Shown: positions 6,501-12,577, counted from the stretch's first letter. The stretch is 12,666 bases of DNA from JBDRGC01 sp043818215 (GCA_043818215.1 JBDRGC010000284.1:1-12666); one strand, 5' to 3'. Program-made: numbers and translations. The notes: generated by a model from the sequence alone, not told the origin.

Positions 6501-6878
6501 TTGTGTAAGTTGGGCAAAAAACTGGTCGGCTTGCATCTGCTCGAAGCACCAGAAGTCAGCCAACATATCACCCGCTACCCCGTTGCGGGTGATAATCGGG
6601 TTGAGAAGGGCTATCCCAAATATCAAGAGCCGATAGAAGAGCAAGCTGGGCGCGTTCAGATCAACAAAACGCAATACTTTGAAGGCATCTCGCCCGAAGT
6701 TTGGGAGTTCCACGTCGGCGGCTATCAGGTTTTAGATAAATGGCTCAAAGATCGGCGCGGTCGGCAACTCTCTTATGATGATTTGACTCATTATCAAGCT
6801 GTGGTCGTATCCCTGCAAAGGACGATCGCGTTGACGGCGGAGATTGACGAGACGATACCAGAGTGGCCTATTTGCTAG
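3513..6878 (+). CDS. Single-chain type ISP/IIG-like restriction-modification enzyme (nuclease plus N6-adenine methyltransferase)
   Basis: A protein of 1121 residues. The N-terminus carries a PD-(D/E)XK nuclease signature: PDY at residues 55-57, then IEAK with Glu70 and Lys72, and QLKRY near 86-90. A helical linker leads to the methyltransferase: DPATGTGTFL (motif I, SAM binding, from Asp388) and NPPY (motif IV, 519-522), the adenine-N6 signature. The C-terminal third resembles the type ISP target-recognition region (YRPFDKRWLYY near 786; TFTPEDIFHYIYAIFHSPTYR further on). Type ISP enzymes also have a helicase; none is seen here, so it resembles a compact IIG-like enzyme that cuts and modifies in one polypeptide. 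The ATG at 3513 has GAGG 7 bases upstream; an upstream TTG at 3483 has no such site. About 5075-6060 is much more AT-rich than the flanks, and 6245-6360 encodes a repeat-derived insert. It lies between two attC-like sites. Confidence 0.88.
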   Translation: MSTIFKYYQKIVEDALKAGNATEHTHRPALKSLLEALDPSIIATNEPQRIACGAPDYIVTRDDFSIGYIEAKDVGKSLHEIERGAQLKRYRHALGNLILTDYLEFRWYVDGELRSEARLAHPLSGGQLKSEKNGSKLVEDLLRSFLSHQTEAVTTPKDLAERMARLTHIIRDIIIEAFGTEQASNLLKGWREAFAEVLIADLGQPERRADFADMVAQTLAYGLFSARMMDTTPENFSRHEAQKLIPKSNPFLRRFFSKITSVELDDEPFAPFVDDLVNLLANTDMPAVLADFGKRTRQEDPIVHFYETFLAAYDPKLRESRGVYYTPEPVVSYIVRSVDHLLKTRFDSPQGLADSTKISVPNYDPSLKVKGKKDVRATTESHKVIILDPATGTGTFLYAVIDHIRQQFIDAGNAGMWAGYVKNHLLPRLFGFELLMAPYAVAHFKLSLQLAGRDLPDPISSAFSYIPSEGERLGIYLTDALEEAHEMTGLPLFTQWVADETIAANQIKRHLPVLVVMGNPPYSNFGSMNKGKFITDLMKDWKPEGEKKWNPDDFMKFMRWAQWRLEKTDQGILAFITKNVYLNGITHRTMRHSLMKSFSDIYILDLHGSITEKNRPDGSFDENVFDIRDGVSIGIFVKDKNSNLLAKIHHMDLWGLKETKHEYLFQKDVSSTNWTTIENVNRETCLGDFRFFTPKAFDNIEDYCKAWSIKDIFPTNQNGVKTDRDPLFKDFEKNTLSERIKVFFSEDGLDSVFRDTYNVYDSSSYSLLARRESTSFNKNNIIPFMYRPFDKRWLYYDPNLTSRPAWKVMQHMIGTKNLSILSSRQVLSEFRHIFVCDTASNINGIDTAGKFGSGPTFPLYLYPTEDSRKQKSLFESPVWQADEANGGRVPNLNPEFVAEMAEKLGLKFETKQPPPGLPQMRQKDVEFEGGAEGIPQNSTHLAFGGTEGGDTFTPEDIFHYIYAIFHSPTYRIRYAEFLKIDFPRVPLTSDVALFRALCKLGKKLVGLHLLEAPEVSQHITRYPVAGDNRVEKGYPKYQEPIEEQAGRVQINKTQYFEGISPEVWEFHVGGYQVLDKWLKDRRGRQLSYDDLTHYQAVVVSLQRTIALTAEIDETIPEWPIC
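6248..6360. repeat. Palindromic repeat inserted in-frame in the RM gene
   Basis: Two hairpins stand side by side inside the coding sequence. The first pairs CCTCCCCCAAATGCGAC (6260-6276) with GTCGAATTTGAGGGAGG (6285-6301), 15 of 17 positions, with an 8-base loop. The second pairs CCCCCAAA (6314-6321) with TTTGGGGG (6339-6346). The opening C-run, CCCGGCC and CCCCCAA resemble the intergenic elements at 1425 and 9361. It encodes a low-complexity, proline/glycine-rich stretch between KLGLKF and TFTPEDIF, motifs that in related proteins, as I recall, are joined by only a short linker. Confidence 0.65.
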
Positions 6879-6934
6879 GTGATGAAATCAAAGATATTTC
6901 GAGCAAGAAAATGAGTTTTTGGCGAAAGCAGTAC

Positions 6935-7097
6935 GCCCAACCCCATTTGCAAGGACTTGGCTTCGCCGAGGGGGTAAGCGGCGAGATTTGCAAGCATTTT
7001 TCCCTAGACAGTCGCCAGGACAGGCTGGCTTCGAATTATTTCTGCTCCTAAGCATTGTCCACGCCCGCCCACACGCCACTAACGCAAACCGTTAGGC
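6935..7097 (+). other. attC-like integron recombination site 2
   Basis: GCCCAAC (6935-6941, fits RYYYAAC) pairs at 6 of 7 positions with the terminal GTTAGGC (7091-7097, fits GTTRRRY). Inside, TTTGC (6946-6950) pairs with GCAAA (7084-7088). The last 18 bases, TAACGCAAACCGTTAGGC, are identical to those ending site 1. At 163 bases it is long for an attC, and the middle is less clearly palindromic than in site 1. It lies 56 bases after the RM stop codon in the correct orientation and would bound a cassette of about 3.7 kb. Confidence 0.55.
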
Positions 7098-7211
7098 TCC
7101 ATTCTGGTAGGGAAAAATCACAAAATGGATTTGCTCACAATTTGTTTTATGCTAATGATTATTACTGGAGTAATTGATATCCAATTGATGGTTATTAATG
7201 AACGCTACCTC

Positions 7212-7239
7212 TTGCCAGCATTCACAATCGTGATATACT
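7212..7239 (+). promoter_or_regulatory. Sigma-70-type promoter of the deaD leader
   Basis: TTGCCA (7212-7217) and TATACT (7234-7239) are separated by 16 bases, and TGA directly before the -10 makes it an extended -10. Transcription would start near 7246, about 410 bases before the deaD start codon. This is the best promoter match I see in the window. The 7098-7211 stretch before it holds a 64-codon hydrophobic ORF (7125-7316) that I do not accept. Confidence 0.6.
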
Positions 7240-7245
7240 CCCGCG

Positions 7246-7356
7246 GGTTGCCCAGGAATGGACGACCTGTGGTTTGCGAGAGACCAACCGCAGATCATTT
7301 ATCAGCTGTTTTGTAATTTCCAAAAGGTTGCCCGGCTCATTGGGTCGGGCGTTTTT
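7246..7356 (+). ncRNA. Candidate leader RNA/attenuator or small RNA upstream of deaD
   Basis: From the predicted start near 7246 to a terminator-like hairpin at 7330-7356 is about 110 nt. It contains the stem CTGTGGTT (7267-7274)/AACCGCAG (7286-7293), then an AT-rich linker, then the terminal hairpin. It matches no RNA family I can recognise. It could be a short stand-alone RNA or a regulatory leader for the helicase gene downstream. Existence is inferred from promoter plus terminator only. Confidence 0.4.
7330..7356 (+). terminator. Terminator-like hairpin within the deaD leader
   Basis: GCCCG (7330-7334) pairs with CGGGC (7346-7350); wobble and C-G pairs can extend the stem inward. It is followed at once by GTTTTTG. 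It lies between the promoter and the deaD gene, so it would either end a small RNA or attenuate deaD. Confidence 0.55.
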
Positions 7357-7463
7357 GTTGCGATAGTCAAGTTCCTCTATTACGGACAAATCGGCTATTG
7401 GGTCAACAATAGGGATGTGGCCTGTGAAGGTCACGATCAGCTGGATTTGTCAAAACCGTAATC

Positions 7464-7644
7464 GTCCCGTTTTTCCATATAGGTAGGATTTACGCACTTC
7501 ATAAAACATCAGGTTGATTTAACCGCAGAGTACGCTGAGAACGCAGAGTTTTTGCTATATGTATCTGAATTTCTCTGCGATCTCGGCGATCTTCGCGGTA
7601 AAATTTTATCAACTGCGTAAGTCCTGATAGGATTGAAACGGGAC
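7464..7644. repeat. 181-bp imperfect palindrome ending at the deaD ribosome-binding site
   Basis: Three nested inverted pairs line up. GTCCCGTTT (7464-7472) with AAACGGGAC (7636-7644) is perfect. AGGATTTACGCACTT (7485-7499) with AACTGCGTAAGTCCT (7611-7625) matches at 13 of 15. The central pair, about 7521-7548 with 7573-7599, is of the CCGCAGAG...CTCTGCG type, an intergenic repeat I recall as very widespread in environmental genomes. It has no ORF of note. It looks like a MITE or compound REP element. AGGAG of deaD starts 5 bases beyond it, so the deaD mRNA would carry a very long hairpin. Confidence 0.7.
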
Positions 7645-7658
7645 CAACAGGAGCTAAA

Positions 7659-9320
7659 ATGAATACTGACTTTTCGCAGTTTAACCTGCACCCAGAATTG
7701 GTGCAGGCCGTAGTCGAACGTGGCTACAAAACCCCCACCCCCATTCAATCACTGGTGATTCCCGTCATGCTGACCGGGCAGGACGTCATCGGTCAGGCCC
7801 AAACGGGGACTGGCAAGACGGCAGCCTTTGCCTTGCCTTTGCTGCACAACCTGGATCCGAATTGGAATGAAGTCCAGGCCTTGGTGGTGACTCCCACCAG
7901 GGAACTGGCAAACCAGGTGGCTAACTTTATTGATGAGTATGGTCGCTTTCAAAATGTAAGTGCCTTACCTGTTTACGGGGGTGCTCCGTATGGACGGCAA
8001 ATCCGCAGCCTGAAAGAGGGCGTCAAAGTAGTGGTTGGCACCCCGGGACGCCTCCTTGACTTGATTCAGCGCAAAGCTCTCAAATTATCCACAGCGCATA
8101 TTGTTATCCTCGATGAAGCCGACGAAATGCTCAGTATGGGGTTCATCGATGATATTGAATCCATCTTGGAGCAAACACCTAAAACGCGCCAAACCGCTCT
8201 TTTTTCGGCCACCATGCCGATAGAAATCCGACGTTTAGCTGAAAAATATCTTGACAATCCCCAATTCATCACCATCAAGCACAAGCAACTGACAGTCGAG
8301 AGCACTGACCAGCGTTATTATCTGGTCAACAGCAGTGACAAGATGGCCGCTCTCACTCGTCTGTTTGAAATCGAAGACATCACCAGCGCCTTGATTTTTG
8401 CAAAAACCCGCGTTGGCAGCGATGAATTAGCCACCCGATTGGCTGGACGCGGCTACTCGGCAGAAGCTCTCAACGGCGATCTCAGCCAGGAGGCCCGAGA
8501 ACGGGTACTCAAACGATTCCGAAAGCATCAAGTCAAAGTGTTGGTGGCTACCGACGTCGCCGCCCGCGGCCTCGATATCGACGATATTTCTCACGTTATC
8601 AATTACGATTTGCCTTATGATGTCGAATACTACGTTCACCGCATTGGCCGCACCGGTCGAGCCGGGAAAACTGGCATAGCAATTTCTTTGATCACCCCCG
8701 CAGAACAGTGGCGGTTAGGTCGGATCGAAAAATTCACCCGACAGCCCATTACCAGAGCCAAACTTCCGTCCGATAAAGATATCTTGCAACACCGCGAAGA
8801 TTCGCTCATCGAACAGGTCAATGTGTGGATGCGGCGCGACCGCTGCCGCCGGGAGCAAGAGATCGTTGCAGAGATGGTCGAAGCCGGTAACGACCCGTTG
8901 ATGATTGCTGCCGTGGCCCTCAAGCTGGCCCGCGCCGAAGAAAAACAACGCCCAATCGAACCCCTCAGTGAAATCAGAGAGCATCGCTCACAAAACGGGG
9001 GACGCGATCAGAAACGAAATCAAGTTCGAGCCAAAGGCAATAACGGACGGAATGCCAACCATCGAGACAAAATATCTCACGAAGAAGGGATGGTGCGTTT
9101 GACGATCAGCACGGGCAGCGTGAATGGTGTCCGCCCCAGTGATGTGGTCGGTTCGATTGCCAGCCATGCGGATATCCCTGGCCACTCCATTGGGAAGATT
9201 TTCATTCAAGATCGATTCACTTTTGTCGATGTGCCTGAGCAATATGTCCCCCAAGTGCTCGGAAAAACCGGCACGTATCGTGTCCGCAAGTCAGACAAGG
9301 TCACCGTCGAACGAGCATAA
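7659..9320 (+). CDS. deaD: DEAD-box ATP-dependent RNA helicase (DeaD/CsdA type)
   Basis: A 553-residue cytoplasmic RNA helicase that unwinds short RNA duplexes in ribosome assembly and mRNA turnover. All core motifs are visible in order: Q-motif with Gln30, AQTGTGKT (47-54, Walker A), PTRELA (79-84), TPGR (128-131), DEAD (152-155), SAT (183-185), ARGLD (302-306) and HRIGRTGR (327-334). After a linker rich in Arg, Asn and Lys (about 440-475) the last 75 residues (from EGMVRLTISTG to about FVDVPEQYV) form a DbpA-type RNA-binding domain, as in DeaD/CsdA. AGGAG lies 5 bases before the ATG at 7659. The 5' leader is long and structured (see 7212-7644), which fits the cold- or self-regulation known for such helicases elsewhere, but is inferred here. 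A strong terminator follows. Confidence 0.95.
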   Translation: MNTDFSQFNLHPELVQAVVERGYKTPTPIQSLVIPVMLTGQDVIGQAQTGTGKTAAFALPLLHNLDPNWNEVQALVVTPTRELANQVANFIDEYGRFQNVSALPVYGGAPYGRQIRSLKEGVKVVVGTPGRLLDLIQRKALKLSTAHIVILDEADEMLSMGFIDDIESILEQTPKTRQTALFSATMPIEIRRLAEKYLDNPQFITIKHKQLTVESTDQRYYLVNSSDKMAALTRLFEIEDITSALIFAKTRVGSDELATRLAGRGYSAEALNGDLSQEARERVLKRFRKHQVKVLVATDVAARGLDIDDISHVINYDLPYDVEYYVHRIGRTGRAGKTGIAISLITPAEQWRLGRIEKFTRQPITRAKLPSDKDILQHREDSLIEQVNVWMRRDRCRREQEIVAEMVEAGNDPLMIAAVALKLARAEEKQRPIEPLSEIREHRSQNGGRDQKRNQVRAKGNNGRNANHRDKISHEEGMVRLTISTGSVNGVRPSDVVGSIASHADIPGHSIGKIFIQDRFTFVDVPEQYVPQVLGKTGTYRVRKSDKVTVERA

Positions 9321-9360
9321 TTTCAAAGGTAGGTCGTATCTACTCAGGTCATCTCAATGT

Positions 9361-9396
9361 CGCCCCCCGGCCCCCAATTCTGGGGGAGCCATCCCG
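9361..9396. repeat. GC-rich palindromic repeat, copy B
   Basis: This element matches 1425-1460 at 32 of 35 positions and contains CCCCCAATTCTGGGGG, a hairpin with a 6-base loop. It continues into ATCCCGGGCG. It lies between the deaD stop codon and its terminator. The remainder of this short gap (9321-9445) shows nothing else. Confidence 0.75.
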
Positions 9397-9445
9397 GGCG
9401 TCAAGCTAATGGGTCACTTTTACCGTAATGCCTGATTTGTTGATA

Positions 9446-9482
9446 AAAGAAGCGGACTAGCTATTTGGCTAGTCCGCTTTTT
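9446..9482. terminator. Bidirectional rho-independent terminator
   Basis: AAGCGGACTAGC (9450-9461) and GCTAGTCCGCTT (9468-9479) form a perfect 12-bp stem with a TATTTG loop. TTTTT follows on the plus strand (9478-9482), and on the minus strand TTCTTTT follows. It sits between the convergent deaD and SSP411-family genes and can serve both. The T-run overlaps the last base of the minus-strand gene's stop codon. Confidence 0.92.
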
Positions 9483-11566
9483 CATATTTCTGGTGTGGAC
9501 CTAGGTCGTTTTTGCTGCACCAACTGAGATCCATTCTGCTCGAGCAGCGATTGCAACGCGGCCGGATCAGTAACCGGCAGACGACAGGTAAAATCGACGC
9601 AGACGTAGGCTGTCGCGCGGCCATTGATCTGTTTGCGGTCTCGCAGCAGCGGCAGGCTGGGAGGTGGCGGGCTGGGGGGTTCCGCCTCCGGTGGAGCTAA
9701 GGCCACAACTTGATGAGGGCGGTAACCGCGGGTGCTGACCTCCAGCAGGGCGCGGGTATCGGCAGCCTCCGGCTCGCCAATAATGGCTATCTCGCGGGGG
9801 CGCGCAAGGGCGTAATCCAAGGCCAGCAACCATTGAGCAAATCCCAGCGGATACTGACTCAACATAGGTTGCACCGGCTCCAGACTGAGGCGGGCCAATT
9901 CGGCATAACGCGGTTCGACGGCCAATCCCGCCAGCCGCAGCAATACCCCCGCAGCCATGGCATTGCCCGATGGAACCGCATTATCCTGCAATTCCCTAGG
10001 GCGGATGAACAACTTTTCGTGGTCATCGCTGGTATCGAAAAAACCACCCTCGGGAGCTGAGAAATGCTCCAGCATCTCATCTGCCAATTCGCGGGCGGCC
10101 TGATACCAGCGCGGCTCGAAGGTGGTCTGGTACAACTCCAACAGCCCTTCGATGAGATGGGTGTAATCGTCCAGATAGCCGTTGATCTTCGCTGCTCCCG
10201 CACCGGCGGTAGCTTTCCAGGTATGCCACAGCCGGCCATCAGCCCTCCGCAGCTCGCGCAGGAGAAAGTCGGCACTGTGTTCGGCCGCTAAACGGTACTC
10301 GTCACGCTTCAGGGCCCGTGCGGCTTCGGCAAAGGCAGCCAGCATCAAGCCATTCCACGAGGTAATGATCTTCTCATCGCGCCCAGGATGCACCCGCCGC
10401 TCACGGGCAGCCAACAGCTTGCGCCGCGCCTCGGCGAATTCTGCGCGTTGGTCGATCTGGCCCACAAATTCGAGAATGTTCTGCCCCTCGAAATTGCCTG
10501 ATGCAGTGCTTCGATATGCGGCCATGAAAGCCTCTGCCTCCGTGCCCACTAAGCTGCGTATTTCGGTCGCCGCCCAGACGAAAAATTTCCCTTCCTTGCC
10601 TTCGCTGTCCGCATCCTGGGTGGAATAAAAGCCCCCTTCCCGGGAACTCATCTCCCGCACGATGTAATCGAGAATTTCTTCCGTGATGGTACGGAAAAAC
10701 GGGTTGCCAGTCGATTGCCAGGCATGCAAATAGACGCGGGCTAATTGAGCGTTGTCGTAGAGCATTTTTTCGAAGTGGGGCACCAACCAATGATCGTCCA
10801 CGGAGTAGCGGTGGAATCCGCCCCCCAGTTGGTCGTACATGCCCCCGCGGGCCATCGCTTCTAGCGTCTGAGTGACCATTTCCAGGGCGCGGGATTCGCC
10901 CGTGGTGTGGTGATAGCGCAGCAGAAATTCAAGCGTCATCGGCTGCGGAAACTTGGGTGCGCCGCCCCACCCGCCGTGGACGTGATCGAAGGACTGGCTG
11001 ATTTCACGGAATGCGGATTCCAGGGCCGCGGAATTGAGGGCTGCTGCCGACCCCTGGTGGATTTTGCCCTGGTGACGGATAGTCTCCACCAATTGCCGGC
11101 CATCGGAGATAAGCTCCTGACGATGGTTCTGCCAGGCATCACTCACAGACAGCAGCACTTCAGGGAAAGACGCCATTCCATAGCGGGGTGCCGGCGGGAA
11201 ATAGGTGCCGCCGAAAAAGGGCTGGCCCTCGGGGGTCAGGAAAACGCTCATCGGCCAGCCACCCCTGCCGGTCATCGTCTGCACCGCGCTCATGTAAATT
11301 CGATCCAGGTCGGGGCGCTCTTCGCGGTCAACTTTAATGCTCACAAAATGCTCGTTCATAATCGCGGCCACAGCCTCGTCTTCGAAGGATTCGGGGGCCA
11401 TAACGTGACACCAATGGCAGGCCGAATAGCCAATGCTGAGAACGTTGGGCTTGTCTTCGGATTTGGCTTTTTGGAGCGCATCTTCCCCCCAGGGATACCA
11501 ATCCACGGGGTTGTCGGCGTGCTGAAGCAGATAGGGGCTGGTTTCGTGGGCTAGGTGGTTTGGCAT
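9482..11566 (-). CDS. YyaL/SSP411-family protein: DUF255 thioredoxin fold plus (alpha/alpha)6-barrel
   Basis: A 694-residue protein of the widespread family that includes B. subtilis YyaL and mammalian SPATA20/SSP411. The N-terminus is the DUF255 thioredoxin-like domain: HETSPYLLQHADNPVDWYPW (7-26), then SACHWCHVM with the CxxC pair Cys50/Cys53, then KVDREERPDLDRIY and the GGWPMSVFLTPEG motif. From about residue 180 it is a six-hairpin barrel as in sugar epimerases and glycosidases, with conserved YDQLGGGFHRYSVDDHWLVP and HFEKMLYDNAQL. The biochemical role is not established in the family; a redox or sugar-linked function is guessed. AAGGAAGGAT lies just before the ATG at 11566. It is downstream of the HigBA operon but separated by that operon's terminator, so it probably has its own promoter, which I could not place. 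No signal peptide is seen. Confidence 0.93.
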   Translation of the reverse strand: MPNHLAHETSPYLLQHADNPVDWYPWGEDALQKAKSEDKPNVLSIGYSACHWCHVMAPESFEDEAVAAIMNEHFVSIKVDREERPDLDRIYMSAVQTMTGRGGWPMSVFLTPEGQPFFGGTYFPPAPRYGMASFPEVLLSVSDAWQNHRQELISDGRQLVETIRHQGKIHQGSAAALNSAALESAFREISQSFDHVHGGWGGAPKFPQPMTLEFLLRYHHTTGESRALEMVTQTLEAMARGGMYDQLGGGFHRYSVDDHWLVPHFEKMLYDNAQLARVYLHAWQSTGNPFFRTITEEILDYIVREMSSREGGFYSTQDADSEGKEGKFFVWAATEIRSLVGTEAEAFMAAYRSTASGNFEGQNILEFVGQIDQRAEFAEARRKLLAARERRVHPGRDEKIITSWNGLMLAAFAEAARALKRDEYRLAAEHSADFLLRELRRADGRLWHTWKATAGAGAAKINGYLDDYTHLIEGLLELYQTTFEPRWYQAARELADEMLEHFSAPEGGFFDTSDDHEKLFIRPRELQDNAVPSGNAMAAGVLLRLAGLAVEPRYAELARLSLEPVQPMLSQYPLGFAQWLLALDYALARPREIAIIGEPEAADTRALLEVSTRGYRPHQVVALAPPEAEPPSPPPPSLPLLRDRKQINGRATAYVCVDFTCRLPVTDPAALQSLLEQNGSQLVQQKRPRSTPEI

Positions 11567-11614
11567 ATATCCTTCCTTTTACCCAGTTTCGTCGGTCTGC
11601 CATTGGATACGGAA

Positions 11615-11654
11615 AATGCTCACCGCTGCCGGGGAAAAGACAGCGGTGAGCATT
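11615..11654 (-). terminator. Rho-independent terminator of the higBA operon
   Basis: AATGCTCACCGCTG (11615-11628) and CAGCGGTGAGCATT (11641-11654) form a perfect 14-bp stem with a 12-base loop. On the minus strand the stem runs directly into TTTTCC. It lies 18 bases after the higA stop codon and separates the operon from the downstream SSP411-family gene. Confidence 0.8.
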
Positions 11655-11672
11655 GGTTGCGATTGCTCTTGC

Positions 11673-12044
11673 TTATGCAAATTGTAGTGAGTAAGATTGC
11701 ACTAGAACGTCCGCTGAAATTCCAAGCCCGTTCTGCAACTTCCGAATCATTTTGAGCGACAGCGGTCGCTTTCGATTTAAGACTTCCGATACGCGCGCCC
11801 GGGAGCCGAGATAAGGCTCCAAATCGCGGCGTGTCAAGTCCTGGCTTTCCATATAGTGCAAGATAGCCTCTATGGGATCCGGCGGGAGAATAGGGTAATG
11901 TCTCTCCTCGTATGCTTCCACCAAGGTCACCAAAATATCAAGTCCATCACCCTTGGGTGAGCCAAAAGACGCGCCCCAAAGACGCTCGATTTCGTTGAGC
12001 GCGGCCTCGTAATCTGCTTCGGTTCGGATGGGTGTAATATTCAT
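11673..12044 (-). CDS. higA: HigA-type antitoxin with XRE-family helix-turn-helix
   Basis: A 123-residue antitoxin of the HigA group that follows its toxin in the operon. It begins MNITPIRTEADYEAALNEIE, as typical members do, has an acidic middle section with ILPPDPIEAILHYMES (52-67), and a C-terminal helix-turn-helix (about 70-113: LTRRDLEPYLG, SRARVSEVLNRKRPLS, then KMIRKLQNGLGI). It should neutralise HigB and repress the operon. Starts at TTG 12050, ATG 12047 and ATG 12044 are all in frame; I chose 12044 because GAGG lies 7 bases upstream and the family begins there. It starts 14 bases after the higB stop codon. The helix-turn-helix and acidic segments look intact. Confidence 0.9.
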   Translation of the reverse strand: MNITPIRTEADYEAALNEIERLWGASFGSPKGDGLDILVTLVEAYEERHYPILPPDPIEAILHYMESQDLTRRDLEPYLGSRARVSEVLNRKRPLSLKMIRKLQNGLGISADVLVQSYSLQFA

Positions 12045-12058
12045 CATCAATCCTCAAG

Positions 12059-12349
12059 TTATTGCGGCCTCTCTATCTTATCATATTGGCCATGCGTGCC
12101 GACAAAGCGAATGTATATGACGCCGTAACGGTAGTCGATGGCAGCCACAAGACGGTAACGATTGCCCTTTATATTAAAAATCACGCGATTGTTGGCAATG
12201 AAACTGGCATTGCGGTAAGCGTTTTGAACATCCGCAGGGGTCTTCCAGATGGCCCGTTTGACGTTTGTGTACCAGGCTCGTAATGGTTGTTCTGCGTCTG
12301 GGTACTTCTCCCAAAATTCTCTTAGAGCCTTGCGTGAGATAATCCTAAT
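12059..12349 (-). CDS. higB: HigB-type mRNA-interferase toxin with ATT start position
   Basis: I translated this frame directly; it encodes 96 residues starting (M/I)RIISRKALREFWEKYPDAE. Family features include PLRAWYTNVKRAIWKTPADV, the stretch RVIFNIKGNRYRLVAAIDY, and the end YIRFVGTHGQYDKIE, all typical of HigB/RelE-fold toxins that cut ribosome-bound mRNA. The frame is bounded upstream by a TGA at 12364-12362 and has no ATG, GTG or TTG until a GTG far inside. The position where the family has Met is ATT (12349-12347), with ATC just before it. Either AUU is used as a rare start or the start codon was lost. No Shine-Dalgarno is seen. A promoter -10 ends 7 bases before the ATT. higA follows 14 bases after the stop. 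Confidence 0.82.
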   Translation of the reverse strand: MRIISRKALREFWEKYPDAEQPLRAWYTNVKRAIWKTPADVQNAYRNASFIANNRVIFNIKGNRYRLVAAIDYRYGVIYIRFVGTHGQYDKIERPQ

Positions 12350-12355
12350 GATGGA

Positions 12356-12364
12356 ATTATATCA
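12356..12364 (-). promoter_or_regulatory. Extended -10 promoter of higBA
   Basis: On the minus strand TGATATAAT is a perfect extended -10 element (TGnTATAAT). No good -35 is seen, which is usual with an extended -10. Transcription would start at about 12349, the first base of the ATT where HigB should begin, so the message would be leaderless. The TGA of this element is also the stop codon of the upstream ORF. Confidence 0.6.
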
Positions 12365-12577
12365 GAGTTCCCGATATGGATAGTCCCCCCGTAGAGCAGA
12401 AGTATACCGCAAAAGTGTCGGTGACCGCCGACCGCCGATAGGCGACCGCAGACCACCGACCACCGCTTCCCCCGCGGGGACGCAACGCCGGAGACGTATT
12501 TGCCAACCAGGGACGGCGATCAAGTCGGCGTGAGTCAGATAGTCCATGACGCGGGGCAGCAAATCTCGTAAATTCAT
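12362..12577 (-). pseudogene. Truncated or repeat-eroded ORF, function unknown
   Basis: A 71-codon frame starts at an ATG that overlaps the stop of the upstream gene (ATGA), a classical coupled arrangement. The first 32 residues or so (MNLRDLLPRVMDYLTHADLI, then AVPGWQIRLRRC) read like a real protein. After that the frame runs through the heptamer repeat block 12424-12465 and gives arginine/glycine-rich, repeat-derived sequence. It ends inside the higBA promoter. I take it as the 5' remnant of a gene whose remainder was replaced by repeats and higBA. I do not recognise the family. Confidence 0.45.
12424..12465. repeat. Six in-register heptamers (ACCRCCG type)
   Basis: Successive 7-base units are ACCGCCG, ACCGCCG, ATAGGCG, ACCGCAG, ACCACCG and ACCACCG; all but the third fit ACCRCMG. 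Inverted, they read CGGTGGT/CGGCGGT, a type of short tandem array I recall from Chloroflexota-like genomes. The block lies inside the eroded ORF upstream of higBA. Confidence 0.75.

Noticed and set aside
7125..7316. 63-residue hydrophobic-start ORF after attC-like site 2
   Set aside because: No ribosome-binding site at proper distance; it runs through the predicted deaD promoter and leader and resembles no family I know.
7630..7639. GGATTGAAAC, the typical 3' end of many CRISPR repeats
   Set aside because: It occurs once, with no spaced repeats nearby; it is better explained as part of the right arm region of the 7464-7644 palindrome.
10907..11554. 215-codon plus-strand ORF
   Set aside because: It is the antisense shadow of the well-supported SSP411-family gene and shows no recognisable protein pattern.
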